From: Bizionia sp. M204
GTDB taxonomy: Bacteria > Bacteroidota > Bacteroidia > Flavobacteriales > Flavobacteriaceae
DNA: 64,000 nt
Assembly: GCF_023205095.1 (NCBI RefSeq)
Contig: NZ_CP046242.1
Coordinates: forward strand, 336,501-400,500
Direction: 5' to 3'
The position numbers were made by a program, and so were the translations under genes. Of this stretch, positions 43,238-52,552 are shown one piece after another. The notes under the pieces were generated by a model. It was not told the DNA's origin. It did no database searches and saw nothing but the letters and a program-made list of their open reading frames with translations. Position 1 is the stretch's first letter. Each line of letters opens with the position of its first letter.

Positions 43238-43683
43238 GCCCTATTGTTTTGCAATTTGTCTATTTTGTCATTTAAAAAACGTGCCGTAATATGTACTGGG
43301 ATTATATATTCCTTATCATTTTCTTTTAAACGCGCTCTCCAATCTCCCCAAAAATTCACCCAAGTTTCGCCTTCATCGGTAATTACCATTTCATATTCAA
43401 CATCTTCAGGGTTGTATTTCCAGGAATGAAACATGATCGCATCTTTTTTATTCTGTGCAATTTCTTGATCTAAAGTTTTAGCAAATTCTTGAGTTGTATT
43501 ACTCATAATTTTAGCTGTATCTGCATAATGTGATTTGTATGTTGCCCAATCTTGCTTTTGATATGCATCTATTACTTGTTTGAATGTGTCTATTTCTGGA
43601 GATTGCATGGTATATCGCTTTTCTGTTTTCTCGCATGCTGTACAAAGAATTATTGTAAATCCTAATAAGAATAATTTTTTCAT
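43234..43683 (-). CDS. SnoaL/NTF2-like lipoprotein
   Basis: 149 residues from the ATG at 43683, which starts a clean lipoprotein signal (KKLFLLGFTIILCTACEK). A longer in-frame start at 43719 would bury the signal. The mature part (IDTFKQVIDAYQKQDWATYKSHYADTAKI ... ETWVNFWGDWRARLKENDKEYIIPVHITARF) resembles NTF2-like proteins. It is coupled to the SDR gene by a 4-base overlap, so a ligand shared with that enzyme is plausible. Confidence 0.72.
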   Translation of the reverse strand: MKKLFLLGFTIILCTACEKTEKRYTMQSPEIDTFKQVIDAYQKQDWATYKSHYADTAKIMSNTTQEFAKTLDQEIAQNKKDAIMFHSWKYNPEDVEYEMVITDEGETWVNFWGDWRARLKENDKEYIIPVHITARFLNDKIDKLQNNRA

Positions 43684-43742
43684 AATATTTAATTTCAAAA
43701 AGAAACCTACTGGAAACAATCCAGCAGGTTTCGGTTTGGTTG

Positions 43743-44501
43743 TTATTTTTTAGCTGTATAGCTTAAATCTGGTCTCATACGTCCTGATTTTACTTCATAT
43801 TTTTCTAGAAGCACATACATTTCAGCAAATAGCTTTGTGCCTTCATTTCCTAAAAGAGAATTGTTTTCGGTAGATGTTTTAGAATAGGTCTGCTCGTCTT
43901 TAGCGGAAATACTAGCTATGTAAAATGTTCCCATGGTGCCAAATCCACTTCTATAAATTCTGTAGTACTCTTTAGAACTCTTTTTTTCATAGAGTGCTTT
44001 TATTTCTTTAATTTTTTCATACAGCGCTTGCTCGTTTGCAGGGGTTACATGAAAATAATGCCATTTCCGGTAGTTTTGTTCAGGCGTATTGGTAGTTAAA
44101 CCATTTGGCATATAGGATAAATCCTTCATTAAATAAAGAATATAATCGCCATGATTATCATAGCAAGTATCGAAGTTTTCAAAAACGGCTTGGAAATTTT
44201 TTTCTCCCATTTTTTCCATTAAAGGAGCCAATGGATTCTTGTCTAAATCTGCCATGTCGTCTATTGGCATGATATTTAAATACATGCCATCATCTGTGCG
44301 CGCCGTAGCCCAATCTGCATTTTTTAAATCATGCTTTTTGCAAGCGGCTATAAAATCTTTAGTTATTTGCTCATAATTTGTCTGTTTGCTGGGTTTTACT
44401 TGATCAGCATGAATCCAATACGCTTGGTTTTGAGCAGTTAAGACTACTGGAGTTAGCAGGCATATTATGGTTAGCAACGTAATTGTTTTAATAGTTTTCA
44501 T
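43743..44501 (-). CDS. Secreted protein with two alpha/beta-barrel-like halves, paralogue A
   Basis: 252 residues with a signal peptide (MKTIKTITLLTIICLLTPVVLTAQ). Two similar halves follow. The first (about 25-130) starts AYWIHADQVKPSKQTNYEQITKDFI, and the second (about 140-250) starts KWHYFHVTPANEQALYEKIKEI. Each reads like a ferredoxin/ABM-type unit (strand, helix, strands). I recognise no enzyme signature. It is paralogous in layout, and shares the MKTIKTI opening, with the gene just upstream. Confidence 0.65.
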   Translation of the reverse strand: MKTIKTITLLTIICLLTPVVLTAQNQAYWIHADQVKPSKQTNYEQITKDFIAACKKHDLKNADWATARTDDGMYLNIMPIDDMADLDKNPLAPLMEKMGEKNFQAVFENFDTCYDNHGDYILYLMKDLSYMPNGLTTNTPEQNYRKWHYFHVTPANEQALYEKIKEIKALYEKKSSKEYYRIYRSGFGTMGTFYIASISAKDEQTYSKTSTENNSLLGNEGTKLFAEMYVLLEKYEVKSGRMRPDLSYTAKK

Positions 44502-44527
44502 AATTACTGGTTTTAATTGGTTGATTA

Positions 44528-45265
44528 TTATTTCAGACTTAATTCGCTTTCAAGTATAAAGGTGTAACTCCATATATCTTCTACGGATTCTCTAAATTTC
44601 TTGCGAGTTTCTTTAGTTTTCTTTTCGCCATGTACGCTTTCAAAAACCTTCCAGACATTGTCCGTTTCAACGTCCATTGCCGCAAAGTCTTGAAATGGTG
44701 TCGTCACAAAATAATCGCTTGTTTCACCTCCCATTACTCGGTACCAATAGCCTCTTTTATCGCCTTCTTTAGATGCTATGGCTTTTGTAACTTCTGAAAT
44801 TATTTCATTGAAAGTAAAATCATCATGTACAATAAAGTTTGTTACCCAAATAATAGTAGCATCACCAAAAGGTGCATTGCGGCTAATACCTGGTATGAAT
44901 CTGGTAGTGTTAAAATCTGTACTTTCTATAAAAGGTGTGATAGATTCTAGTGCAATGGCGCTACAGGATTTTGATGCTGGATCTTCCTTACTCATTTCTG
45001 CCCAAGTTGCCATATTACCAGCAACCACATATACATTGCCTTTGCCTTGTAAACGATGCCATACATTCCATTTGTTGGTGCCGTTATTGTCTTGGTAACA
45101 TTTTTTCCACTTTTTGACACCGTCTGTAAAGTTGTGGTCTTGTCCAAACTTAACCGTAAATTCGGTTATGTTCATGATAAAACTCTCTTGCTCTTGTGCA
45201 TTTGTCGTACAAGGGGTTAGTAGAAGCAAAGCGGCCAATACCATAATTGTTTTAATAGTTTTCAT
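44528..45265 (-). CDS. Secreted protein with two alpha/beta-barrel-like halves, paralogue B
   Basis: 245 residues with a signal peptide (MKTIKTIMVLAALLLLTPCTTNAQ). The first half begins SFIMNITEFTVKFGQDHNFTDGVKKWKKCYQD and the second ATIIWVTNFIVHDDFTFNEIISEVTKAIAS. Each ends with a short beta strand plus an acidic helix (YFVTTPFQDFAAMD). This suggests an internally duplicated ABM-like fold, exported to the periplasm. It is first in line downstream of the LytTR regulator, about 140 bases away. Confidence 0.65.
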   Translation of the reverse strand: MKTIKTIMVLAALLLLTPCTTNAQEQESFIMNITEFTVKFGQDHNFTDGVKKWKKCYQDNNGTNKWNVWHRLQGKGNVYVVAGNMATWAEMSKEDPASKSCSAIALESITPFIESTDFNTTRFIPGISRNAPFGDATIIWVTNFIVHDDFTFNEIISEVTKAIASKEGDKRGYWYRVMGGETSDYFVTTPFQDFAAMDVETDNVWKVFESVHGEKKTKETRKKFRESVEDIWSYTFILESELSLK

Positions 45266-45407
45266 GATTACTGTTTTTAAAAGATTAATTAATAGCGTAA
45301 CACATTTCGTGTTGCTCTAAATAACTGATAATCAATGAAAATGGCAAGTGTCTTAGGATGAAGATATCCTATGTCTGTCCGAAAGTAGTATTTTATTTAT
45401 CCGGACT

Positions 45408-46151
45408 TTAAATAGTATGTAACCTATTTAGAAGTTCTTCTTTTAAGCTCTTGCTCAATGGAATAGCTTTTTTGGAAATAACAACGTGTCTGGTTGCTAT
45501 TTCATCAATATGGGAGATATTTACAATAAAGGATCTGTGAATTCGTAAGAAGAGGTTGGTGGGTAGTTTTTCGTCCAAATCTTTTAAAGTCATAACCAAG
45601 AGATATTCTTTTGTTTTGGAATAGATGCGGCAATAATTACGTTCTGCCTCAATATATAATATATTACAAATAGCGACTTTCACCATTTTATCATGGTGTC
45701 TTACAAAGATGCAGTCGCTTAATACAAAAGGAGCTAGGTCATTTATAGGGTCACTTTTTACTGCTAAATCATCCTTTTGTATGTTGTGTAAGGTGAGCTC
45801 AATGGCATGTTGTAAATCTAATTTTTTAAATGGTTTAGAAATAAAGGCATGCGGATTGGTAGTTTTAGCTTTTTCAAAATGTGCATCGTCTGTATTGGCA
45901 GTCAAATAAATAATGGGGATGTTGTAATCTTGTTGCATGATTTGCGCCATTTCAATGCCATCAATGGTACCTTTTAACTGAATGTCTAATAATAATATAT
46001 CCGGATTATTTTTTTTTATGTGAATAAGCGCTTCTTCGCCTCGCGGTATAATTCCTGTGACTTCATAACCTAAATTGGTAAGTTGTAATGAAATATTTGC
46101 AGCAATAATCATTTCATCTTCAACAATTAGTATTTTTATGGGTTGTTCCAT
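45408..46151 (-). CDS. LytTR-type response regulator
   Basis: 247 residues: receiver domain (1-125, phosphoacceptor D56 in ILLLDIQLKGTIDGIE) and LytTR DNA-binding domain (about 145-245; IFVRHHDKMVKVAICNILYIEAERNYCRIYSKTKEYLLVMTLKDLDEKL ... FLRIHRSFIVNISHI). It binds direct repeats to activate nearby genes. Its ATG shares one base with the stop of the kinase gene upstream (TAATG), forming a clear two-component pair. Confidence 0.93.
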   Translation of the reverse strand: MEQPIKILIVEDEMIIAANISLQLTNLGYEVTGIIPRGEEALIHIKKNNPDILLLDIQLKGTIDGIEMAQIMQQDYNIPIIYLTANTDDAHFEKAKTTNPHAFISKPFKKLDLQHAIELTLHNIQKDDLAVKSDPINDLAPFVLSDCIFVRHHDKMVKVAICNILYIEAERNYCRIYSKTKEYLLVMTLKDLDEKLPTNLFLRIHRSFIVNISHIDEIATRHVVISKKAIPLSKSLKEELLNRLHTI

Positions 46152-48094
46152 TAAGCTGCTTTTTGGTGTTTAAATTGAAATGAAACCGATGTACCGTCTT
46201 CACCATCTTCCTGCATGGTTCCGTTTAGTTGATGGGTTAACAGCTGAATCAATTGCGATCCAAAACCGGTGCCTTTTGGTGCAAGGCCTAATACTTTTCC
46301 AATGCCATTATCGGTGACTTTTAAATGCAGTATATCATTTGTTTTTTGTTCCAACTGAATGGATATTTTTCCAGTTTCGGTATTCGGAAACGCATATTTT
46401 ATAGCATTGGTTAATAGCTCATTCACAATTAATCCAATAGGAACGGCTGTGTCCACATCCAATTCCATTTGCTCCATGGCACATTCTATTTTAACTTTAT
46501 TTTCGGCGTTGAATGAATCTAAAATACCTTCGCTTAAATTCAAGAAATAGTCTTTCATTTCAATAGAACCTAAATTGGTGCCTTGATAGAGTTTCTGATG
46601 AATAATTCCCATGGATTGCACCCGATTTTGACTGGCAATCATAGCGTCTTTTGTGGCAGAATCTTCCATTTGAGCCGATTGTAAAGCAATCAGGCTTTTT
46701 ACCATTTCTAGGTTGTTTTTTACCCGATGATGAATTTCCTTTAAAAGTAATTCATTCTGTTTGTTTTTGGTATCCAATTCGGCATTTAAGACCTGTAAAG
46801 CTTGCCGTTTTTTCCGGATATTTTTAAAACTTAAAATCATACCCAATAAACTGAATATTAGAATGGCTCCAATAGTTATATAAAGAATTTGTGTTCGTTC
46901 TTGTTGCGCAATTTGCATGTTTTGGGCATTAATGGTTTGGTCTTTTTTCTCCGTTTCAAATCGGGTCATTAATTCAGACATGGTTTTATCACTCGCCATC
47001 TTGGCGGTACTATCACGCATAACGAGTGCCTTTTTTTGGAATTCTAATGCCAGCGGATAATTTTTCAACTTTTCATAAATGGAACTTAAATGGTGATAGC
47101 CTTCTGTTAGGTTGGATGCATCGCCTTCAGATTCTTGGGTGGCTACTGTTTGTAATTGATATTTTAAAGCATCCTCATAATGGCCTAATAGTAAATTTAT
47201 CTCGCCAAGATTTGCTCTTATCACATAAATAGCATTTCCGTAATTAACGGATTCTGCTTTGGTTAATGCCTGCTCATAAGCTGTTTTTGCTTCGGTATAA
47301 TTTCCCATACGTTTTAAGGCATTGGCACGATTGTTTGAGAAGTTTAAAACGTCATAAATTGAAAAATCGAGGGATTTGGCCAAAGTAAGCGCTTCATTAT
47401 AAAAGTCAAATGAAGCTTCGCTATTTCCCATAGCTATTTGGGTATCTCCAGCTGCCGTGTAGGCATATGCCAGTTCCACTTCCAAATTGTTTTCTTTACA
47501 CAAGGCAATTGTTTTTAGTGCGTACTCGTAAGCTTCTTCATGTCTGCCCTGTTTGGTTAAATCTTCTGAAATCCGGTTATAAGCACCAGCAATGCCCAAT
47601 TTATCATCTATAGACTCCATGAGCTTTAAAGCTTCCAGATCAACCTTTAAAGCATCTTCAATATTGCCTTGTCGCTTATGAACCCAACCCATTTTAAAAT
47701 AGGTAGTAGCTTGGCCTTTTTTATCATCAATATCGGTATAACCTTTTAAAGCTTTATCAAAATTAATGGATGCGGAATCTAACTCTAATAGATTTGCATG
47801 CATGCGACCTTGCATTTCATAAAATTTTGGCTGCCAATTTTTATTATTAAATTCTTCTGATAATTGAACACCTTTTCTAGCATAAGTTTTAGCAAGGTTT
47901 AAATCTGATTGGAAAGCAATAGCAACAATATTGTTGAGTATTTCTAACTTTTTTTCTTGATTTTTTTCAAGACTAAGTACCGCAGTTAGACTATCTATAG
48001 TTTTATTCGAATTGTTTTGGGCAGAAATATTTTGTCCGTAGCAAAGCATAACTACTAGAAAGAGTGTAGTAATGAATGGTGGTTTTTGAATCAT
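46151..48094 (-). CDS. TPR-containing sensor histidine kinase (HisKA_2)
   Basis: 647 residues: signal peptide (IQKPPFITTLFLVVMLCYGQNISAQ), a periplasmic array of tetratricopeptide repeats (about 40-390, for example GQATTYFKMGWVHKRQGNIEDALKVDLEALKLM), one membrane helix (about 402-425) and a short coiled coil. The HisKA_2 phosphoacceptor region (LLLKEIHHRVKNNLEMVKSLIALQ, about 455-478) is followed by a HATPase_c domain (NELLTNAIKYAF, DNGIG, GTGFG). It senses through protein contacts in the periplasm and phosphorylates the coupled LytTR regulator. Confidence 0.93.
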   Translation of the reverse strand: MIQKPPFITTLFLVVMLCYGQNISAQNNSNKTIDSLTAVLSLEKNQEKKLEILNNIVAIAFQSDLNLAKTYARKGVQLSEEFNNKNWQPKFYEMQGRMHANLLELDSASINFDKALKGYTDIDDKKGQATTYFKMGWVHKRQGNIEDALKVDLEALKLMESIDDKLGIAGAYNRISEDLTKQGRHEEAYEYALKTIALCKENNLEVELAYAYTAAGDTQIAMGNSEASFDFYNEALTLAKSLDFSIYDVLNFSNNRANALKRMGNYTEAKTAYEQALTKAESVNYGNAIYVIRANLGEINLLLGHYEDALKYQLQTVATQESEGDASNLTEGYHHLSSIYEKLKNYPLALEFQKKALVMRDSTAKMASDKTMSELMTRFETEKKDQTINAQNMQIAQQERTQILYITIGAILIFSLLGMILSFKNIRKKRQALQVLNAELDTKNKQNELLLKEIHHRVKNNLEMVKSLIALQSAQMEDSATKDAMIASQNRVQSMGIIHQKLYQGTNLGSIEMKDYFLNLSEGILDSFNAENKVKIECAMEQMELDVDTAVPIGLIVNELLTNAIKYAFPNTETGKISIQLEQKTNDILHLKVTDNGIGKVLGLAPKGTGFGSQLIQLLTHQLNGTMQEDGEDGTSVSFQFKHQKAA

Positions 48095-48189
48095 TAGTCT
48101 TTTTTTATGCTATTATTAAAGACTTGAAGGTTTATAAATGTAGTAAAAAATAAGTTTACTCGGATATTAATGCTTTTCTATTCCTAAAA

Positions 48190-48239
48190 AAAAAGAAATT
48201 TACCTATGTTTTTGGTAGATGAGCTATAAATTTCTTTTT
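48190..48239. promoter_or_regulatory. AT-rich long hairpin between divergent genes
   Basis: AAAAAGAAATTTA / TAAATTTCTTTTT, a 13-bp perfect stem with a possible inner ACC/GGT pairing. It lies upstream of both the kinase gene and the T9SS gene, so it does not end either. On the minus strand a T run follows it, about 100 bases before the kinase start. It may be an attenuator or a regulator site. Confidence 0.45.
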
Positions 48240-48300
48240 CGTTCCTATTATAAAACGTGTTTTTGTACATTTAACCCGCTATTAATTAATAAATTATAAA

Positions 48301-49311
48301 ATGAAAAAAACATTACTTTTATTATCAACAATCGTAACTTCTATTGGTTTCGCACAATCACCAATTAATGATTTCTTTAGTATTCCGATGTCTTCGTATG
48401 CTATTGTGGAATCAACTCCTGCTTTAGATCAAAGTGCTTCCGGTGCTGGATTAACGTGGAATTTTACAAATTTAACTGCGGTAGGCACCAATACAGACAC
48501 CTATGCTGCACCGGATGCTGGACAATTATCATTATTTCCAGGAACAACAGAGGTTTTAACCATTACTACATTAGGTTCTCTAGAGGTAAACAATATTTTA
48601 GCTAAAGAAGAAATGTCAGGAGTCTTTTCCTTTACAGGTGTTACAGCAGCCGGAATAGAATTAAATTATAATTTAAACAATGCGCTGTTAGGTACATTCC
48701 CTTTGGCTTATACGGACACCACTTCAGATCCTGTAGCTGGTAGCTTTTCAAGTGATGCTGCCTCAGGAGATTTCACAGGAACTATTACCACTTCGGTTGA
48801 TGCGTACGGAACCTTAAATATGAATGATGTGGGAGAAGGTGCTTATAGTGGTAACGTTACTAGACTTAAAGTTGTTCAGGATTTAACGTTAACCGTTGTT
48901 ATTTTTAATGGATCTGTTACTCAAACCTCTTATTACTATTATGATAATAGTAATGGAAATCTTGTTTTTAGATCTAACACAGCAGAAATAGTGTTTGCCT
49001 TTGCAGGTATTAATGAAACAATTACCCTTATGGAGAGCTTCTTAACAAACCCTTTAACTACTCCAAGTAATAATTGGGTTGAAAAGGAGTTTCAAGTAAT
49101 TCCAAACCCGGTGAATGATGTTTTAAACATTTCTTATAATGCACCAAATACCATTCAATCTATTCGTGTTTCGGATCTAAATGGACGCCTTGTTTTAAGT
49201 GCTGTTGGATCTTCAAAAACAACGGATGTTTCTAGTTTACAAAGTGGACTTTATATTGTAGCTGTTCAAACCGAAGGTGGACTTATGTTGAAGAAGTTCC
49301 TTAAGAAATAA
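48301..49311 (+). CDS. Secreted protein with T9SS type A sorting tail
   Basis: 336 residues. A signal peptide (KKTLLLLSTIVTSIGFAQ) is followed by a beta-rich body (about 20-255) of unknown function and a Por-type tail (about 262-336; VIPNPVNDVLNISYNAPNTIQSIRVSDLNGRLVLS ... LYIVAVQTEGGLMLKKFLKK). The tail targets it for type IX secretion. The body has repeated Thr/Gly-rich strands and no catalytic motif I can name. Confidence 0.8.
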   Translation: MKKTLLLLSTIVTSIGFAQSPINDFFSIPMSSYAIVESTPALDQSASGAGLTWNFTNLTAVGTNTDTYAAPDAGQLSLFPGTTEVLTITTLGSLEVNNILAKEEMSGVFSFTGVTAAGIELNYNLNNALLGTFPLAYTDTTSDPVAGSFSSDAASGDFTGTITTSVDAYGTLNMNDVGEGAYSGNVTRLKVVQDLTLTVVIFNGSVTQTSYYYYDNSNGNLVFRSNTAEIVFAFAGINETITLMESFLTNPLTTPSNNWVEKEFQVIPNPVNDVLNISYNAPNTIQSIRVSDLNGRLVLSAVGSSKTTDVSSLQSGLYIVAVQTEGGLMLKKFLKK

Positions 49312-49347
49312 ATTTTTAATCAATCTGAAAACAACTTTTAAAAATTA

Positions 49348-49378
49348 TTGGTTAAAAGCGTTAGGTTGATTACTTTTG
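49348..49378 (+). promoter_or_regulatory. sucC promoter
   Basis: TTG (49348-49350), 20 bases, then TACTTTTG (49371-49378): a full match to the Bacteroidota TTG / TAnnTTTG consensus. It gives a 5' leader of roughly 50 nt. Confidence 0.65.
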
Positions 49379-49398
49379 TGCAACTAAAAATTTAATGA

Positions 49399-49417
49399 TT
49401 TTCTCTTGGTGAGAAAA
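49399..49417 (+). promoter_or_regulatory. Hairpin in the sucC leader
   Basis: TTTTCTC / GAGAAAA, 7-bp perfect stem with a TTGGT loop, 20 bases before the sucC ATG. It may stabilise the mRNA or tune initiation. Confidence 0.4.
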
Positions 49418-49436
49418 CTACAAACGAATTTATAAG

Positions 49437-50630
49437 ATGAATTTACACGAATATCAAGGAAAAGAAATGTTAAGTAGTTTTGGTGTACGTATCCAGCGTG
49501 GTATAGTTGCTCAAAATGCTGAAGAAGCAGTTGCAGCTGCCAAAAAACTAACAGAAGATACTGGTACTGGCTGGCACGTAATTAAAGCCCAAGTTCATGC
49601 TGGTGGACGTGGTAAAGGTGGAGGTGTTAAACTTGCAAAAAACCTTGATGAGGTTAAACAAATTGCAGGTGAAATCATCGGTATGGATTTAGTAACGCCG
49701 CAAACTTCAGCTGAAGGAAAGCGCGTTCATCAAGTATTAGTAGCAGAAGATGTTTATTATCCTGGTGATAATGAACCTGAAGAATATTATATGTCTGTTT
49801 TATTAAATCGTGCTACAGGTCGTAATATGATTATGTATTCTACGGAAGGTGGAATGGATATTGAAACAGTTGCTGAAGAAACGCCACATTTAATTTTTAC
49901 AGAAGAGATTGATCCTTCTGTTGGAATTATGCCTTTTCAAGCACGTAAAATTGCTTTCAATTTAGGTCTGTCTGGTTTGGCATTTAAAGAAATGACTAAA
50001 TTTGTTACAGCTTTATATACAGCTTATGATAAGTCTGATTCTTCATTGTTTGAAATTAACCCAGTGTTAAAAACAAGTGATGACAAAATTATGGCTGTTG
50101 ATGCAAAAGTAACCATGGATGAAAATGCATTATACCGCCATAAAGATTATGCTGCTTTACGTGATTTACGTGAAGAAAATGCTATTGAAGTAGAAGCTAA
50201 AGAAGCTGGACTAAACTATGTAGATCTTGACGGAAACGTTGGATGTATGGTAAATGGTGCAGGTCTTGCTATGGCAACTATGGATTTAATTAAGCAAGCA
50301 GGTGGTGAGCCGGCTAACTTTTTAGATGTTGGTGGTACAGCGGATGCAACCCGTGTAGAAATGGCTTTCGAGTTAATTTTAAGAGATCCAAACGTAAAAG
50401 CAATCTTGATTAACATCTTTGGTGGTATTGTACGTTGTGATCGTGTTGCTCAAGGTGTTATTGATGCCTACAAAAACATGGGTAATATTGAAGTGCCAAT
50501 TATTGTGCGTCTTCAAGGTACCAATGCTGATATTGCAAAAGAGTTGATTGATAATTCAGGGTTAGCCGTTATGAGTGCTACAGAATTTCAAGAAGCTGCA
50601 GATAAAGTACACGAAGTGTTATCCAAATAA
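49437..50630 (+). CDS. sucC: Succinyl-CoA synthetase beta subunit (ADP-forming)
   Basis: 397 residues. It makes succinate and ATP from succinyl-CoA in the citric acid cycle with SucD. The ATP-grasp domain is N-terminal ([35 protein letters not shown]). [14 protein letters not shown] and [17 protein letters not shown] provide metal ligands. The CoA-ligase power-helix domain has [28 protein letters not shown] and [15 protein letters not shown]. sucD is not adjacent, since a terminator follows directly. Confidence 0.96.
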   Translation: MNLHEYQGKEMLSSFGVRIQRGIVAQNAEEAVAAAKKLTEDTGTGWHVIKAQVHAGGRGKGGGVKLAKNLDEVKQIAGEIIGMDLVTPQTSAEGKRVHQVLVAEDVYYPGDNEPEEYYMSVLLNRATGRNMIMYSTEGGMDIETVAEETPHLIFTEEIDPSVGIMPFQARKIAFNLGLSGLAFKEMTKFVTALYTAYDKSDSSLFEINPVLKTSDDKIMAVDAKVTMDENALYRHKDYAALRDLREENAIEVEAKEAGLNYVDLDGNVGCMVNGAGLAMATMDLIKQAGGEPANFLDVGGTADATRVEMAFELILRDPNVKAILINIFGGIVRCDRVAQGVIDAYKNMGNIEVPIIVRLQGTNADIAKELIDNSGLAVMSATEFQEAADKVHEVLSK

Positions 50631-50652
50631 TATAGATGATTTTCTAATCATA

Positions 50653-50686
50653 AAAAAAGCTCTCAAATAATTTTGAGAGCTTTTTT
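50653..50686. terminator. Bidirectional terminator between sucC and the reductase gene
   Basis: AAAAAAGCTCTCAAA / TTTGAGAGCTTTTTT, a 15-bp perfect stem with a 4-nt loop. It lies 3 bases beyond the reductase stop on the other strand. Confidence 0.9.
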
Positions 50687-50689
50687 AGT

Positions 50690-51388
50690 TTATAGATGTA
50701 AACCACATTCGGTTTTCGGGTTGTTATTCCATCGGCCATTTCGGTCCTCGCCCGGAACTGTGCAATGTTTGCACCCAATAGAATTATAGCCTTTTGCTAC
50801 TAACGGATGAAATGGTAGTTGGTTTTCTTTAATATAGGCATCTCGAGCTTCTTTGGATATGTCTAACAAAGGATAGAACTTTAAAATACTTCCACGTTGT
50901 TCAAAAATATCTAAACTCGCACGATGATCACTTTGCCATTCCATTAACCCAGAAACCCAAATATTAAAATGCTTTTTAATAGACTCTAATGGTTGTACCT
51001 TATTAATAGAACAACAAAAGTCAGGATTCTTTTTCCACGTTTCATCTTGCGTGGTAAAAGCATGTTCCTCCTTTAAAGCGCTAATAGATGTTACGTTTAG
51101 TTCATATAAATCTGTTAGTTTTTTCTTGTATTTTATGGTATCCTCAAAGTGATAACCTGTATCAATGAAAAACACATGTTGCTCTTTATTAACATCAGAA
51201 ACTAATTTTAGAAGAAATGCAGACGTAGCCGCAAAAGAACTGGTTAGCATAATTTCTTCTACATTAAAGTCCGTGTATAAGGTTTCAATCCTTTGGCAAG
51301 GGGTTAAAAGCTTATATTTTTTATTGAGGCGTGCAATATCTTTCTCCGATAACTGTAAATTGGGAAGCGTAGTAGGTGGTTGAAACAT
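50690..51388 (-). CDS. cysH: APS/PAPS reductase (assimilatory)
   Basis: 232 residues. It reduces activated sulfate to sulfite with thioredoxin. The PP-loop region (EEIMLTSSFAATSAFLLKLV) opens the fold. The cysteine pairs C125-C126 and C206/C209 (CKHC), typical of enzymes that bind a [4Fe-4S] cluster and prefer APS, are all present. The catalytic ECGLHL ends the protein (C228). No other cys gene is adjacent, which is unusual for this pathway. Confidence 0.9.
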   Translation of the reverse strand: MFQPPTTLPNLQLSEKDIARLNKKYKLLTPCQRIETLYTDFNVEEIMLTSSFAATSAFLLKLVSDVNKEQHVFFIDTGYHFEDTIKYKKKLTDLYELNVTSISALKEEHAFTTQDETWKKNPDFCCSINKVQPLESIKKHFNIWVSGLMEWQSDHRASLDIFEQRGSILKFYPLLDISKEARDAYIKENQLPFHPLVAKGYNSIGCKHCTVPGEDRNGRWNNNPKTECGLHL

Positions 51389-51435
51389 GTAATTAAGATA
51401 AATTAGTCTTATATAGCAATATTAAGACGAACTTA

Positions 51436-51756
51436 TCAGAGCACAAAGAAAAAACCTACTTTTTTTTCTATTTTTTTTATCGGATTTCTTTTTGGTGCTG
51501 TAGCTTTTACTTTTCCTTCCAATTTAGGTTTTTTATCAGGTTTTGGGCCACGTAAATGAATAACCAATCCATTTAGGAAATTTCGAAGAATTTGATCACC
51601 GCATTCCATATATTTTGGATGGTCTTCTTTTCTGAAAAATGCACCGAGTTCACTTTTAGTAATTCTAAAATCAACGAGTTCTAGAATCTTTACAATTTCG
51701 TCATCACGTAGTTGTAGGGCTACACGTAATTTTTTAAAAATATCATTATTTGTCAT
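51436..51756 (-). CDS. DUF1456 (YehS-like) protein, single repeat
   Basis: 106 residues from the ATG at 51756 (MTNNDIFKKLRVALQLRDDEIVKILEL), the typical opening of the family. An in-frame ATG seven codons earlier is less likely. YehS-type proteins carry two such helical repeats in about 150 residues. Here one repeat ends at NFLNGLVIHLRGPKP, followed by a Lys-rich tail (KKIEKKVGFFFVL). Function is unknown. Confidence 0.72.
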   Translation of the reverse strand: MTNNDIFKKLRVALQLRDDEIVKILELVDFRITKSELGAFFRKEDHPKYMECGDQILRNFLNGLVIHLRGPKPDKKPKLEGKVKATAPKRNPIKKIEKKVGFFFVL

Positions 51757-51897
51757 GTTGTCTTTTTGTGTACTCATATAAGTCTGTTTCTAGTGTCAAT
51801 TTATAAAAAATCGACGAAATGCATTTTTTATATAATATTTTGATTTTCAGTTGATTAATTCATTAATTTTGAGTAAATGTAAGAAAATAACGATAAA

Positions 51898-52395
51898 ATG
51901 CATCCAAATTTTCGACAAGTTACAATTTATCATGGATTATCAAATAATCATTGTGCGTATCTTTATACTGAAATAATTAATCCATTCCTCATGCTAATTA
52001 ACAGGGTTGAAAAGCTAAGTCTCCTATCTGAAATGATTTCATTTGCTAAAAATGAAAGCGACCTAAAACCTATAGAATATAATTTTCTTTTGGCAATTGC
52101 TAGACAACTTGATATATCAAGAGAGGATTTTGATTATTTAATTGAAAATCCTATTAATTATATTCACTTAAAATCGCATAGCGAACGGATTGTTCAATTT
52201 CATCGGTTGGTGTTACTCATGAATATTGATGAAGAAAGTTCAACTAAAGATAAAATTAAGCTTCACAACTACGGTTTGCGCATGGGTTTGAGCCATGAAT
52301 CTATTAATAAAGTACTATATCTTATGGAAAGTTTTCCCAATAAGGTAGTACCACCAGATGTGCTTATTGATATTTTTAAGGTGCAGTATAACTAA
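51898..52395 (+). CDS. TerB-like helical protein
   Basis: 165 residues, helical throughout, with a TerB-like pattern (LLSEMISFAKNESDLKPIEYNFLLAIARQLDISREDFDYLI; GLRMGLSHESINKVL). The start is uncertain: an internal ATG about 30 codons in, just before the first core helix, is an alternative. The first 30 residues look unlike the core. Relatives are called tellurite-resistance TerB-like, but resistance is not implied by one domain. It is monocistronic. Confidence 0.65.
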   Translation: MHPNFRQVTIYHGLSNNHCAYLYTEIINPFLMLINRVEKLSLLSEMISFAKNESDLKPIEYNFLLAIARQLDISREDFDYLIENPINYIHLKSHSERIVQFHRLVLLMNIDEESSTKDKIKLHNYGLRMGLSHESINKVLYLMESFPNKVVPPDVLIDIFKVQYN

Positions 52396-52496
52396 GGGTT
52401 TTGCACTTTAAAACCCAAAAAGTTAGCAAGGTGCGTGTTTTTATTCCTATCAAAAGCCTCTTATAACTTTTTGTTTTTAATAAAGTCTACAAACCT

Positions 52497-52543
52497 GTCA
52501 GTTCGAGTGTCCCGACGTCCGGAGGGGTGTATCGAAGACACCA
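52497..52543. repeat. REP-like dispersed palindromic element
   Basis: Begins TGTCAGTTCGAGTGTCCCGAC and ends GGTGTATCGAAGACACC. The half-sites GTGTC / GACAC and TTCGA / TCGAA give an interrupted palindrome. Similar 'CAGTTCGAG...TATCGAGA' elements occur between genes in many Bacteroidota genomes. It lies between the TerB-like gene and the end of uvrB. Confidence 0.55.
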
Positions 52544-52552
52544 CAAACCACG

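Noticed and set aside
52497-52543. tRNA T-arm-like GTTCGAGT sequence
   Set aside because: No acceptor or anticodon arms can be formed; the segment fits a REP-like palindrome.
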